This document shows, piece by piece, positions 10,769 to 18,248 of a stretch of 33,280 nt of DNA. A model generated the notes under the pieces. That model saw nothing but the letters and a program-made list of their open reading frames with translations. It made no database searches and was not told the origin of the DNA. Position 1 is the stretch's first letter. The number at the start of each line of letters is the position of its first letter. A program made the translations under genes and the position numbers. Origin of the DNA: Nitrosomonas mobilis. GTDB taxonomy: Bacteria > Pseudomonadota > Gammaproteobacteria > Burkholderiales > Nitrosomonadaceae. Location of the stretch: assembly GCF_900103035.1 (NCBI RefSeq), contig NZ_FMWO01000094.1:1-33280 (forward strand). The letters run 5' to 3'.

Positions 10769-11125
10769 TTACTTGCCGCCATCATGCATTTTTCTTTTCT
10801 CTGATTTCATTTTATCCATTTCTTCTTTGTCAACAACCCCATCTTTGTTGGCATCCATTTTCTCAAACATGGCATCGTGGTGTTTGTCCCATTCTTCTTT
10901 GGTAACCTTGCCATCCTTATTGGCATCCACCATGTGGGCGCCGCATTTACCTTCACCAGATTTACTTTCATCCGCTTTCGTATGACCGTATGCGACCATG
11001 TAGCCTTTATCCATAACCTGCACGCTAAACGGATTCTCGGCGGCAGAAGCTATGGATGCAATACTGAGAGTGGCAGCAAAAGCTGATCCTATCGCGACTG
11101 AAATAATTGATTTCTTTTTCGACAT
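10769..11125 (-). CDS. Exported EF-hand protein with a GEGKCG motif
   Basis: A 118-residue protein with a signal peptide (Lys-rich start, hydrophobic residues 7-27, likely cleavage after SIASAA). Two canonical EF-hand calcium loops are present, D67-E78 (DANKDGKVTKEE) and D91-E102 (DANKDGVVDKEE). Between signal peptide and loops lies SGEGKCGAHM with the only cysteine of the protein. Repeated EGKCG motifs after a signal peptide are the hallmark of HvfA/BufA-type precursor peptides modified by MNIO (DUF692) enzymes, but here there is one copy and no such enzyme in the window. AGGAGAACCGTT precedes the ATG. Its neighbour is a copper-binding protein gene in the same direction. Confidence 0.75.
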   Translation of the reverse strand: MSKKKSIISVAIGSAFAATLSIASIASAAENPFSVQVMDKGYMVAYGHTKADESKSGEGKCGAHMVDANKDGKVTKEEWDKHHDAMFEKMDANKDGVVDKEEMDKMKSEKRKMHDGGK

Positions 11126-11316
11126 AACGGTTCTCCTAAGTGTTTGAGCGAATATAACATCACGATTTACATGAGATTCGTGTGGGTAATTTTATTGCAG
11201 CTGCAAAATCAACCACTATCGTGACAACGCAGAAGATTTCGCTGGACTGGCAATCAAAACTTGCTGAGCGGCATCTGTTCTTGCAGCATGCCGCTCATGC
11301 TCTACCCATGAGAATA

Positions 11317-11523
11317 CTAATCTTCTTTATGTTTCTTTTCCCATTCGGCAATTTGTTTCTCTGCTTCTTCTTTGCTAACTCCATACGATTCCTGGATTTT
11401 GCCAACTAACTGGTCCCGTTTCCCGGAAATTGTATCGAGATGATCGTCAGTCAACTTGCCCCATTGCTCCTTGACTTTGCCTTTAAATTGTATCCAGTTC
11501 CCTTCTATTTGATCCCAATTCAT
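11317..11523 (-). CDS. CsbD family stress protein
   Basis: A 68-residue hydrophilic, Lys/Glu-rich protein starting MNWDQIEGNWIQFKGKVKEQ with the repeated GK..E..G pattern and KLTDDHLDTISGKRDQLVGKIQE, diagnostic of CsbD. These small cytosolic proteins are induced by general stress; molecular function is unknown. AAGGAG lies eight bases before the ATG. A second CsbD-type gene is at 12080-12271, with a broken BON lipoprotein between them. Confidence 0.9.
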   Translation of the reverse strand: MNWDQIEGNWIQFKGKVKEQWGKLTDDHLDTISGKRDQLVGKIQESYGVSKEEAEKQIAEWEKKHKED

Positions 11524-11552
11524 GTCGTAACTCCTTTTTAAGTTGAATGGTA

Positions 11553-11899
11553 TTACTGCTGCTTGATGCTCATTTCATCGGTGATATTTTTGGCGCCATC
11601 AACTTTTCCTGCAAGCCCTATCGCTCGGTCACTCTGAATCTGATTTTCCACAAATCCACTGAGTTAAACCGTACCCTTACGGGCTTCAACTTTGATATCC
11701 GGGCTTTCCAAGACAATATCTAGTTAAGCAGAGTAACCTTAACTTTTGTAGTTATGACAACCATCATCGATAGCTGTTCCCAGGGAAGTATATTTACACT
11801 CTCAGAACGAGACTCTTACTGATAGCTGTCGCATGCTGTAACAAGTAGACCACCGACCAGTATGATGATAAGAGTCACAAACATATTTTTCATGCTCAT
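11553..11899 (-). pseudogene. BON-domain lipoprotein, decayed
   Basis: The minus strand starts MSMKNMFVTLIIILVGGLLVTACDSYQ, a lipoprotein signal with a lipobox ending in Cys, then hits TAA at once. Later the same region reads TTKVKVTLLN, a TAG, then ESPDIKVEARKGTV, a TAA, and LSGFVENQIQSDRAIGLAGKVDGAKNITDEMSIKQQ, which is a BON domain like those of OsmY-type periplasmic proteins. At least three stops interrupt the gene. Its place between two CsbD genes suggests one former stress-response cluster. Confidence 0.78.
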
Positions 11900-12079
11900 A
11901 ACTTTCCTTGGGATTCTGAAGCTAATAGCTCTGAGTTAGAAATTCAGACTATCTCTCTCAGATTCATGGCTGTCTATAGCCAATCTGTGATCTGTTGCTT
12001 GTAAACTGCCACCGCAGATTTCTGCTGAGCAGACATTTGATACAACAATGGCATTCGCTCGGCAAAACAGATAACCTTA

Positions 12080-12271
12080 TTAGTCCTTGGTATCTGGTTT
12101 CACATCTTCAATTGCTTCTTCCAAGTTGCCAATACCTTTCTGTATCTTACCTTCAGCTTGTTCCTTTAAACCTTTGGCCTGCTGTTCTTTACTACCAAAC
12201 AGTTTGCCGGTTTCTTTCTGAATTTTTCCAGCGATATCTTTTGCTTCGCCTTTTACTTGATCTTTATTCAT
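12080..12271 (-). CDS. CsbD-like small stress protein
   Basis: A 63-residue, very hydrophilic protein starting MNKDQVKGEAKDIAGKIQKE, with repeated GKIQK and AKGLKEQAEGKIQKGIGN segments typical of CsbD-like proteins. No membrane segment or signal is present. GAGGAACTCACC precedes the ATG, giving a plausible ribosome binding site. It is shorter and more divergent than the CsbD gene at 11317-11523. Confidence 0.85.
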   Translation of the reverse strand: MNKDQVKGEAKDIAGKIQKETGKLFGSKEQQAKGLKEQAEGKIQKGIGNLEEAIEDVKPDTKD

Positions 12272-12442
12272 GGTGAGTTCCTCATATTAGATTCAATATT
12301 GATAAAATAACGAACCAAGGGCAATCCGCGTGTTACAGACCATATAACCAATCTACTTGATGCAGTCTAATGCGGATTGAGTTGCACTTCTGTGCGCCAG
12401 CCAACATAGCACCCAAAGTAATATTTATATTTTTCCTATGGT

Positions 12443-13022
12443 TTGTCGGAATTTTTCGATAACTATCTAATAAATATAGGAAATCATGTAATATTGAGGT
12501 TCCTATATCCGGATAGTGAATTGGAATTTATTGATGGCAGCCACGTTAAAGCACATCAGTATAGTGTGGGAACGGTCGACAAGAAGCCTCAGGCTATTGG
12601 GATAAGCCGTGCAGGAAATACCACAAAGATTCACCTGGAGATTGATAGTTATGGCTTGCCAATCGAATCTGACATCACTGCTGGAGAAGTCAATGATTGT
12701 TCTGCGGTACCCGATTTGATTGCCAGGTTACCTGACGCGGAAGCGATGGTAGCGGACAAAAGCTATGACAGTGATTGTATATGGGAGCAGATAACAGAGA
12801 GCCATGCCTGTAATACCAGGAAAGCGCAATTCATCGAAAAGTAATGCAGACATGGATTGGAAGCTTGTATAAATATCGGCATTTGGTGGAAAACGCTTTT
12901 GTGCGATTAAAGCAGTATTGTGCAGTGGCAACAGATATGACAAACTGGAGAGAAATTACAAAAACATGGTTGCCATGGTTTGTGGATATCTGTGGCTACC
13001 CAAGGGGTATAAATAATTTTGT
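12443..13022 (+). pseudogene. IS5-family (IS427-group) transposase remnant
   Basis: The open part contains FIDGSHVKAHQYS, QAIGISRAGNTTKIHLEIDSYG, TAGEVNDCSAVPDLIARLP and VADKSYDSD, the central catalytic block of IS427-group transposases. The usual N-terminal helper region is missing. After about 12790 the homology moves through three frames: VIPGKRNSSKSNADMDW, then LYKYRHLVENAFVRLKQY, then RYDKLERNYKNMVAMVCGYLWLP. It therefore has an N-terminal loss plus at least two frameshifts and cannot be active. Its group differs from the elements at 1-1232 and 31139-31998. Confidence 0.85.
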
Positions 13023-13217
13023 GTAAATGGTCGTTTAGCAGGAAACTGCAGACCAAACAACGGCTTGATTTATTTAAAAGTTCGCATGCGCTGGATGTAA
13101 ATCCACTGGCATCGAATATTTTTTCGCTACCCCTCCACCTTTCATGTTTTGGAAAATACACTCAATCTATCGCCATCTCTGTGCGCTGACGCACACACTT
13201 GGTTTTTTTATGTACCA

Positions 13218-13288
13218 TGCACATTGGAATGACCTATTTAATCATTTCAATGTGCAACAAAACATTGACAATGTGCAACAAAACTTGA
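13218..13288. repeat. Hairpin followed by a tandem 20-21 bp repeat
   Basis: An inverted repeat pairs TGCACATTGGAATGA (13218-13232) with TCATTTCAATGTGCA (13242-13256), one mismatch, 9-base loop. The right arm runs into two direct copies of a unit starting CAATGTGCAACAAAAC at 13248 and 13269. The site lies between IS debris and the MITE-like element. It could be a regulator-binding cluster or an IS end; neither is proven. Confidence 0.6.
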
Positions 13289-13302
13289 GCTAACATAGGA
13301 AA

Positions 13303-13436
13303 GCCTCTAAAAATTCAGAGTTCTAAGTATGGCTAGGCGCAAGCAAAAAATACTGATGGAGCATATACTTGATACGTAAGGAAGTATTTTCCGTGAGTAA
13401 CGAGGCATGCGAGGAAATATGAATTTTTAGAGGTGC
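13303..13436. mobile_element. MITE-like element with IS5-type ends
   Basis: A stretch of about 134 bases is bounded by a perfect 14-base inverted repeat: CCTCTAAAAATTCA at 13304-13317 and its complement at 13420-13433. With the flanking bases the right end reads GCACCTCTAAAAAT when complemented, matching the terminal motif of the decayed IS5-family element at 31139-31998. It encodes no transposase; the longest frame is 16 codons. It ends 18 bases before the Crp/Fnr start codon, so it forms the leader of that gene and may bring a promoter. Confidence 0.6.
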
Positions 13437-13453
13437 TCATAAGGAGAATTCCA

Positions 13454-14209
13454 ATGCCTAGTGCTAGCATCATCAATACATCCGATACATCCCATACTCC
13501 CCATAGTCCAAGCCAGAACCGTCTTCTCGCTGCCCTACCTGCGGGTGACATGGAAAGTCTGTATCCTCATTTGAAGCTGGTACCAATGCCGCTCGGCGAA
13601 ATTCTTTGCAAGTCTCACTGTACAACTAAACAAGTCTATTTTCCCACCACTTCGATCGTGTCTTTACTCTTCGTTACGGAAAATGGCGCATCGACTGAAA
13701 TAGCGGTAGTCGGTAATGAAGGAATCGTCGGGGTAGCCCATTTCATGGGTGGAAATACTATGCCGACTGAAGCTGTGGTACAGAGCGAGGGCTACGCCTA
13801 CCAAATAAATGTACAGTTGTTACTGCGGGAATTCAATCACGACGCACCAATACAGCACCTGTTACTACGTTATACGCAGGCGCTGATCACCCAGATTGGG
13901 CAGACTGCGGTATGTAATCGCCATCATTCGCTAGAACAGCAGCTTTGCCGCTGGTTGCTGTTAAGCCTTGATCGCTTGCCTTCGAACGAGTTGATCGTGA
14001 CGCAGGAATTAATCGCCAATATGCTCGGCGTACGCCGCGAAGGCGTTAGTGAAGCGGCTGGTAAATTACAACGTGCGGGTTTGATCAGTTATTACCGCGG
14101 CCACATAACCGTGCTGAATCGTCCTCGCTTGGAGGACATTGTTTGCGAGTGCTATAAAGTAGTCAAGGAGGAATATGACCGGCTGCTTCCCGAAAGGATG
14201 GCAACCTGA
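13454..14209 (+). CDS. Crp/Fnr family transcriptional regulator
   Basis: A 251-residue DNA-binding regulator. Residues about 20-145 form a cyclic-nucleotide-binding-like beta roll (LLAALPAGDMESLYPHLKLVPMPLGEIL, split across residues 24-50, then VYFPTTSIVSLLF). Residues about 165-240 form the winged helix with the recognition region [20 protein letters not shown]. The Cys pattern of oxygen-sensing Fnr is absent, so the ligand is unknown. The ATG at 13454 is chosen because AAGGAG at 13441-13446 precedes it; an upstream in-frame GTG at 13433 lies inside the MITE-like terminal repeat. Two broken paralogues occur at 14395-14532 and 27231-27790, so this may be the only functional copy here. Confidence 0.92.
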   Translation: MPSASIINTSDTSHTPHSPSQNRLLAALPAGDMESLYPHLKLVPMPLGEILCKSHCTTKQVYFPTTSIVSLLFVTENGASTEIAVVGNEGIVGVAHFMGGNTMPTEAVVQSEGYAYQINVQLLLREFNHDAPIQHLLLRYTQALITQIGQTAVCNRHHSLEQQLCRWLLLSLDRLPSNELIVTQELIANMLGVRREGVSEAAGKLQRAGLISYYRGHITVLNRPRLEDIVCECYKVVKEEYDRLLPERMAT

Positions 14210-14260
14210 GCAATGTTTCACAAAGCTTTTCTATAAAAGCGCCACATATTAATAATCAAC

Positions 14261-14394
14261 ACTTATTTGTTCGGCAACGCACAGACTGCATTCATACCTG
14301 GATTACAAAAGCCCAAACCAATACGAAGCAGAAGCAGCAGAAAAATCGATAAAAGCAGCTTAACTGATGTGTCCAGTTTTACTTGACCACGTCA
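14261..14394 (+). pseudogene. IS3-family transposase C-terminal remnant and IS end
   Basis: A short frame reads HSYLDYKSPNQYEAEAAEKS and stops at 14361-14363. This matches the HS-L-Y-SP-E end of IS3-family OrfB. The preceding bases read FGNAQ in a different frame, consistent with a frameshift inside the usual FYN-RRLHS motif. Seven bases later comes a terminal sequence TGTCCAGTTTTACTTGACC that ends about 14394, exactly where the Crp/Fnr fragment on the other strand begins. Confidence 0.65.
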
Positions 14395-14532
14395 CAAAGC
14401 ATCTCCAGATTCATACAAAACCTTGTCAAGGGTCATTGGAGTCAATTCGAGATGCGGAAACAGGCGGGACTGCACTTCGACTCACAAGGCAGCCAGAAGA
14501 TGGTTTTGCTGAGGTGAAGGTAATGCAGACAT
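14395..14532 (-). pseudogene. Crp/Fnr regulator, N-terminal fragment
   Basis: Starting from ATG at 14532 with GGAGG upstream, the minus strand reads MSALPSPQQNHLLAAL, a TGA stop, then VEVQSRLFPHLELTPMTLDK and VLYESGDAL. This is the same N-terminal pattern as the intact regulator at 13454 (LLAALPAGDMESLYPHLKL). The homology ends at 14395, at the border of the IS3 remnant, so the gene was probably cut by that insertion and then gained a stop. Confidence 0.75.
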
Positions 14533-14678
14533 ACTAACCCTCCGAATCTGAAATGCGGCTTTTGGAGTATGACCCGGAATCAGATTCGCTCTGTGTTCTA
14601 TCGTACAGACATGCCACCGTGATTACGCTTATTATCTCAATTGGCAGTTCTTATCAGATAAATCGCAGGAGATAAAAT

Positions 14679-14816
14679 ATGCTTGAGACCGTTGCAATAG
14701 TGTTGGTAGCTCTGTGGGTGCTGGGGTTGGTTTCATCGGCTTCCATAGGGGGGTTTATTCACATCCTCCTGGTCATAGCGCTCGTTGTGGTAGCGATACG
14801 GGTTATTCGAAGGTAA
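14679..14816 (+). CDS. lmo0937-type small membrane protein
   Basis: A 45-residue protein: MLETVAIVLVALWVLGLVSS, a short SIGGFIH turn, then LLVIALVVVAIRVIRR. Two hydrophobic helices with a positively charged end are typical of the lmo0937 family of tiny inner-membrane proteins, function unknown. CAGGAG lies ten bases upstream of the ATG. A paralogue lies at 16402-16545 on the other strand. Confidence 0.85.
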   Translation: MLETVAIVLVALWVLGLVSSASIGGFIHILLVIALVVVAIRVIRR

Positions 14817-15056
14817 CCGTCCAACCCTCCCATCTACGCAATCATAATTTCCGACATTACCATCCTCTTTGTTACTTTACTGAAGGATAATCGGTGATCG
14901 GCAAAAGATGATCAACAAAATATATCCGTGGCTGGCAGACAAGCGGTTTGTCGCAAGCTGCCTATTGCAGGTCTCACGGGTTGAGTGCGAAAACATTTGG
15001 CAATTGGTTGCGTGCAAAGCGGGGATATCAATACATGATTTTAAATTGGAGTAAAA

Positions 15057-15584
15057 ATGACTACTTTAACTGTCCCAGACGTTGTATTTAGAACCCGCAT
15101 CCGTGATGAAAGTATTGGTGGTAGCGACCCTTTTCGCTGGCAAGATGTCAGCACCAATGATATCTTCAAGGGGAAAAGGATCGTGCTATTTGCACTACCA
15201 GGCGCATTTACGCCAACCTGTTCAAGCACACACCTACCTGGGTTTGAAGCAAGCTATCAGAAAATTATCGACCAGGGCATAGATGAGGTGCATTGTTTAA
15301 GTGTCAATGATGCGTTTGTTATGTACCAATGGAGTAAGCATCTGAATGTTCAGCATGTCAAAATGCTGCCTGACGGCAATGCAGATTTTACCCGGCGCAT
15401 GGGCATGCTGGTCAGAAAAGAAAATCTGGGATTCGGTTACCACTCATGGCGTTATTCCATGCTGGTTGATGACAAAGTCATCGTCAAACTATTTAGCGAA
15501 CCGGGACACAGTGATAATTGCCCGGATGACCCTTTCACGGTCAGTGGTGCGGATGGCATGCTTAGCTATTTAAAGCAACAATAA
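15057..15584 (+). CDS. Peroxiredoxin, Prx5/AHP1 type
   Basis: A 175-residue thiol peroxidase that reduces hydrogen peroxide and organic hydroperoxides. The peroxidatic Cys55 sits in the Prx5 signature PGAFTPTCSSTHLPGF; Arg in the RYSMLVDD segment near residue 141 fits the active-site arginine. A further Cys in DNCPDDP near residue 160 may be the resolving one. TTGGAG precedes the ATG by six bases. It stands alone between the small membrane protein gene and a 400-base gap. Confidence 0.93.
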   Translation: MTTLTVPDVVFRTRIRDESIGGSDPFRWQDVSTNDIFKGKRIVLFALPGAFTPTCSSTHLPGFEASYQKIIDQGIDEVHCLSVNDAFVMYQWSKHLNVQHVKMLPDGNADFTRRMGMLVRKENLGFGYHSWRYSMLVDDKVIVKLFSEPGHSDNCPDDPFTVSGADGMLSYLKQQ

Positions 15585-15983
15585 ATGGTTTTTCGTAGAT
15601 CGAAGTAGTAATGTCCGTTTTCCCTTGGAGTAGAAATGCCCTCTTTGTGCATTCGCGTGGCGCCCGAATGACTGTAAGCCCTCATGTGCGGCGCCTACGG
15701 TGATTCGGGAGCGAATTCCTTTATTTACCTGCCAGGTTAACAGGTTAAAACCTGGCCTTACCCCAGCTCCAATACTGAAAAACGGATGCTTTAAGACAGA
15801 TGGTGGCGCAAAACGTTTACCTTATCTCGGCTTGTAACTGAGTCAATTTAACCTGCGCCAATTCAATTTTGACCACAACTTTCTGTTTGTATGTCATTTG
15901 TACTCATGACATCTCCCCCAATAAATCATGGTTTGAATCCTAGTGCGATGCCCTTTAAGGCAATGGCACAGATGATTCCAATC
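15585..15983. other. Intergenic region with one hairpin
   Basis: No gene was recognised in this 399-base stretch between convergent genes. It contains a perfect 8-base stem, GCCAGGTT at 15731-15738 and AACCTGGC at 15749-15756, with a 10-base loop. No T-run follows it on the forward strand, so a classical terminator is uncertain. Confidence 0.4.
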
Positions 15984-16232
15984 CTAATTGGTGGCGTCCT
16001 TGGCTTCTTCCTTAATTTCTTTAGCCGTATCTTCGATCGCATCACCAGCATCTTCAGCGGCATCACGAACTTTTTCGCCAGGACGGCGATCAAGCGCATC
16101 ATCAACTTTATCCGTCGCTTTATCTATGGACTTATTCACGGTTTTTTCGGCATCCGTTTGTTTCTGGTCGCATGCGGCCAACGTCAATACTGTTGCGGCA
16201 AGCATGGATACAAGCAGGTAATGTAATTTCAT
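15984..16232 (-). CDS. Small lipoprotein, acidic and coiled
   Basis: An 82-residue protein starting MKLHYLLVSMLAATVLTLAAC, a lipoprotein signal peptide with the lipobox LAAC; Cys21 would be the lipidated residue. The mature part is a highly charged amphipathic helix with repeated DKATDKVDDAL, EDAGDAIEDTAKEIKEE patterns, like many small stress-induced lipoproteins of the YtxH/entericidin-like kind. The start is at 16232 and not at the upstream in-frame ATG (16289), because AGGAG precedes it. Confidence 0.8.
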   Translation of the reverse strand: MKLHYLLVSMLAATVLTLAACDQKQTDAEKTVNKSIDKATDKVDDALDRRPGEKVRDAAEDAGDAIEDTAKEIKEEAKDATN

Positions 16233-16401
16233 AGTTAATTCTCCTCTATCGGTTTTCGCTGTGCTCAGCAGGCCACTCCTTCTGAACACGTTTCTATCTA
16301 ACTGCTGCTTGAAGTCTAGTGATAAAAACCATATCTATCTGTTCGCTACCGAACATAATTCTGAATTACTCAGTTAAGCGAAGCAATTTTCCAGACCAGC
16401 A

Positions 16402-16545
16402 TTATCTCCTACCTTGAATTACCCGGATTAGAATCACAATGAGGGCAATAACCAAGAGAACGTGAATGAATCCGCCTATGGAAGTGGATGATACTAACCC
16501 CAGCACCCACAGTATTACCAGAACTATCGCAATGGTTTCGAGCAT
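16402..16545 (-). CDS. lmo0937-type small membrane protein, second copy
   Basis: A 47-residue paralogue of the protein at 14679-14816, reading MLETIAIVLVILWVLGLVSS, STSIGGFIH, then LLVIALIVILIRVIQGRR. The two copies differ mostly by conservative changes, so both appear maintained. It has two hydrophobic helices and a basic tail. CTGGAGACAGAA before the ATG supplies the ribosome binding site. Confidence 0.82.
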   Translation of the reverse strand: MLETIAIVLVILWVLGLVSSTSIGGFIHVLLVIALIVILIRVIQGRR

Positions 16546-16692
16546 TTCTGTCTCCAGTTGTTGTTTAGCAAAATCTTAACCGTACACCTGATTAGAAAGA
16601 TTGTTAAGACAAGCCCAGTTTTTCTATGAAAAGACCCATACAGGCCCAAACAAACCCATCAAAGAGGAGCTGTCATGGCCATGAACTCGTAT

Positions 16693-16887
16693 CTAATTCC
16701 AAGCAGGCTTGTCCTTACCTGCAAACCCTGGACGGCCTGTCACAGGATAGCAGAAAATCACATTCCAACCAGGCAAGCGGGATAGATTGATTTCTTTATC
16801 ATCTGTTGACCATAGGAAAACATTGGGCAGCAACATGCTTTCCAGATGCTCACATGCGCCATCATTTAAAGGAATGGCGATTCCTTT
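16693..16887 (-). pseudogene. Peroxiredoxin-like gene, truncated N-terminal fragment
   Basis: The frame reads IPLNDGACEHLESMLLPNVF, then STDDKEINLSRLPGWNVIFCYPVTGRPG and a stop soon after. This is the first third of an AhpC/TSA-type peroxiredoxin (LP-V-L-ST-G-E-DLSRL-G-V-CYP-TGRPG). The expected GARGCTPQ active-site segment is missing, and no start codon is found at the expected place. The frame continues upstream but without family resemblance. Confidence 0.6.
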
Positions 16888-17136
16888 GGAGTAGAACGGG
16901 GTACATCTTGCGGAGTCTGAATATTTTGTTTGCACGGTGATTTTCCAAAAAGGCCTAACGTCTGACATAAGTGGCAGGCTGAAGGCGGGCAAATCCCGCC
17001 GCAGGCCAGTCTGTGTTGATGGGGATGTCGCGAAGTAACTCTGCATACTGGTGTCACCGGCAATGTAAAAATGCCCCCTAACGGCAATTAAAAATTGACC
17101 CCCTGAATTAAGCTGGTCACTTTTTCTACGAGGGTC

Positions 17137-17247
17137 ACCTAACGCTCGGTTGAGCGGCGCGTTACAGCGGGCTTGCCTCCAGCAGCTTCGCATTTTCGCC
17201 TACGGCAAGCCCGCTGTAACGCGTCCGACTCCAACCGATTGTTAGAT
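17137..17247 (-). repeat. Integron attC recombination site
   Basis: On the minus strand the site begins with ATCTAAC (R'' core, RYYYAAC) and ends with GTTAGGT (R' core, GTTRRRY). The 111 bases between are almost fully palindromic: AACAATCGGTTGGAGTC and GCGTTACAGCGGGCTTGCC pair with GGCAAGCCCGCTGTAACGC and CTCAACCGAGCGTTAGG, with a central loop. It lies directly after the stop codon of the cassette gene at 17264, which is the normal place. Confidence 0.9.
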
Positions 17248-17263
17248 TTCGCTTGCACGCACT

Positions 17264-17962
17264 TTACGGATTCGTGATGAAAGCGAGAAAGCGACGACCC
17301 GCCTCGACTGTGCGGTTCTGCATCATTCCATCGCCTGTCATTGTTACATTCAGGAACTGCCCCTGACCGATCAATCCTTCTACCTGAAGTTCTCTAACAA
17401 GTTGCTGGCAGAACTCTGTTCTCGTTCTAAGCTCAGGAAAGCAATGTTCGATTACCGCAATTGGTCCTCCCATTCCCCATCCGGGGTTAACGATTTCATT
17501 CGCTTGCATATACTCCCTGGGATTATCGAGCAGAGCGAGGAGTCGCAGATGCCATGGAGTCAGCCTATCAATTAGGCGAATGAATTGGAGCTGAAGATCC
17601 TCATCGGGTTCGTTTCTCAACGCGCTATTGATAATGGCATTGCGGGGAGCTTCTAGTTTTTCTTCTTGATGGTTTCGCAGCGCGATTTGTGTTGCCTGTA
17701 GGGCTGCAGTGATAAATGCCTCGTCGTTCGATAACCGCTCCGATGTAATCTCCTCAACCGTATCTACAAGCTCATTTATCGTACCCGCAAGGTCCTGAAG
17801 CCATGCTTGCTTTCGTTTCTCGATCGGAGCAGTAAGCACGTTATCTAGGAGTACCGATAGTGCGCCCCCCGCAACGGGAACCGAAGCGGCGAGCGCTTTG
17901 GTAAAGGCATGCCCGACATCGCCGGCCGATCTTTCGTTTGGCGGGTCTGGTACGTGGTTCAT
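17264..17962 (-). CDS. Integron cassette protein of unknown function
   Basis: A 232-residue protein in a single intact frame. I do not recognise a named family. It has a short hydrophobic Gly/Ala segment near residues 22-42 (AASVPVAGGALSVLLDN), a charged helical middle, and a conserved-looking block around residues 105-150: LEAPRNAIINSAL, DEDLQLQFIRLIDRLTPWHLRLLALLDNP. The C-terminal half may be a winged-helix-like segment (ELRTRTEFCQQLVRELQVEGLI). No catalytic motif is evident. The gene is flanked by GTTAGAT five bases upstream of the start codon and by attC downstream, the compact arrangement of an integron cassette. Roles such as phage defence are possible but unsupported. Confidence 0.85.
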   Translation of the reverse strand: MNHVPDPPNERSAGDVGHAFTKALAASVPVAGGALSVLLDNVLTAPIEKRKQAWLQDLAGTINELVDTVEEITSERLSNDEAFITAALQATQIALRNHQEEKLEAPRNAIINSALRNEPDEDLQLQFIRLIDRLTPWHLRLLALLDNPREYMQANEIVNPGWGMGGPIAVIEHCFPELRTRTEFCQQLVRELQVEGLIGQGQFLNVTMTGDGMMQNRTVEAGRRFLAFITNP

Positions 17963-17966
17963 AGAA

Positions 17967-17973
17967 ATCTAAC
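17967..17973 (-). other. Integron attI/cassette junction core site
   Basis: The minus strand reads GTTAGAT, a perfect GTTRRRY core, five bases upstream of the cassette start codon. Sequence on the far side is AT-rich and not attC-like, and a truncated intI lies divergently 114 bases away, so this is best read as the attI junction of a first cassette. Confidence 0.7.
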
Positions 17974-18086
17974 GTAATATATACGACATTTTCTGTCTGA
18001 CAATGACGATAAAAAGTCTTATAATCATAAAGTAGCTATCTATATAGTTGTTAAATTGAGTTAATACTATATCGGTCAGGCAAATC

Positions 18087-18248
18087 GTGCAAACAAATAC
18101 GACACAAGTGAATGCTAGAAAACTATTGGATCAAGTACGTGACAAAATTCGTTTCAAACACTCGCAGATTCAATTCGAAGTTGGCGAGCCATGTAAAAAA
18201 ATTAGTTTACAAGTAACCATTATGTCAAGATCCCTGGTTTTCTACTGA
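18087..18248 (+). pseudogene. intI: Integron integrase, N-terminal fragment
   Basis: A 53-codon frame from GTG at 18087 reads VQTNTTQVNARKLLDQVRDKIRFKH; the segment LLDQVRDKIR-KH is the typical N-terminus of IntI tyrosine recombinases. After the His the resemblance ends and the frame stops at 18248. No catalytic Arg-His-Arg-Tyr region is present anywhere in the window. Divergent orientation relative to the cassette matches integron architecture. The assignment rests on a short stretch and on context. Confidence 0.6.

Noticed and set aside
11995..12276. Leu-rich 93-codon frame on the plus strand
   Set aside because: Antisense to the CsbD-like gene at 12080-12271, whose Lys/Glu-rich codons read as Leu/Phe on the other strand.
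14908..15054. 48-codon frame MINKIYPWLADKRF... before the peroxiredoxin
   Set aside because: It ends at the peroxiredoxin ribosome binding site, but it has no family resemblance and a poor start context.
17050..17105. Possible IS21-like end next to attC (two CCCCC-containing AAAAATTG/AAAAATG units)
   Set aside because: The repeats look like IS termini, but only one end is seen and no transposase is near; not enough to call an element.
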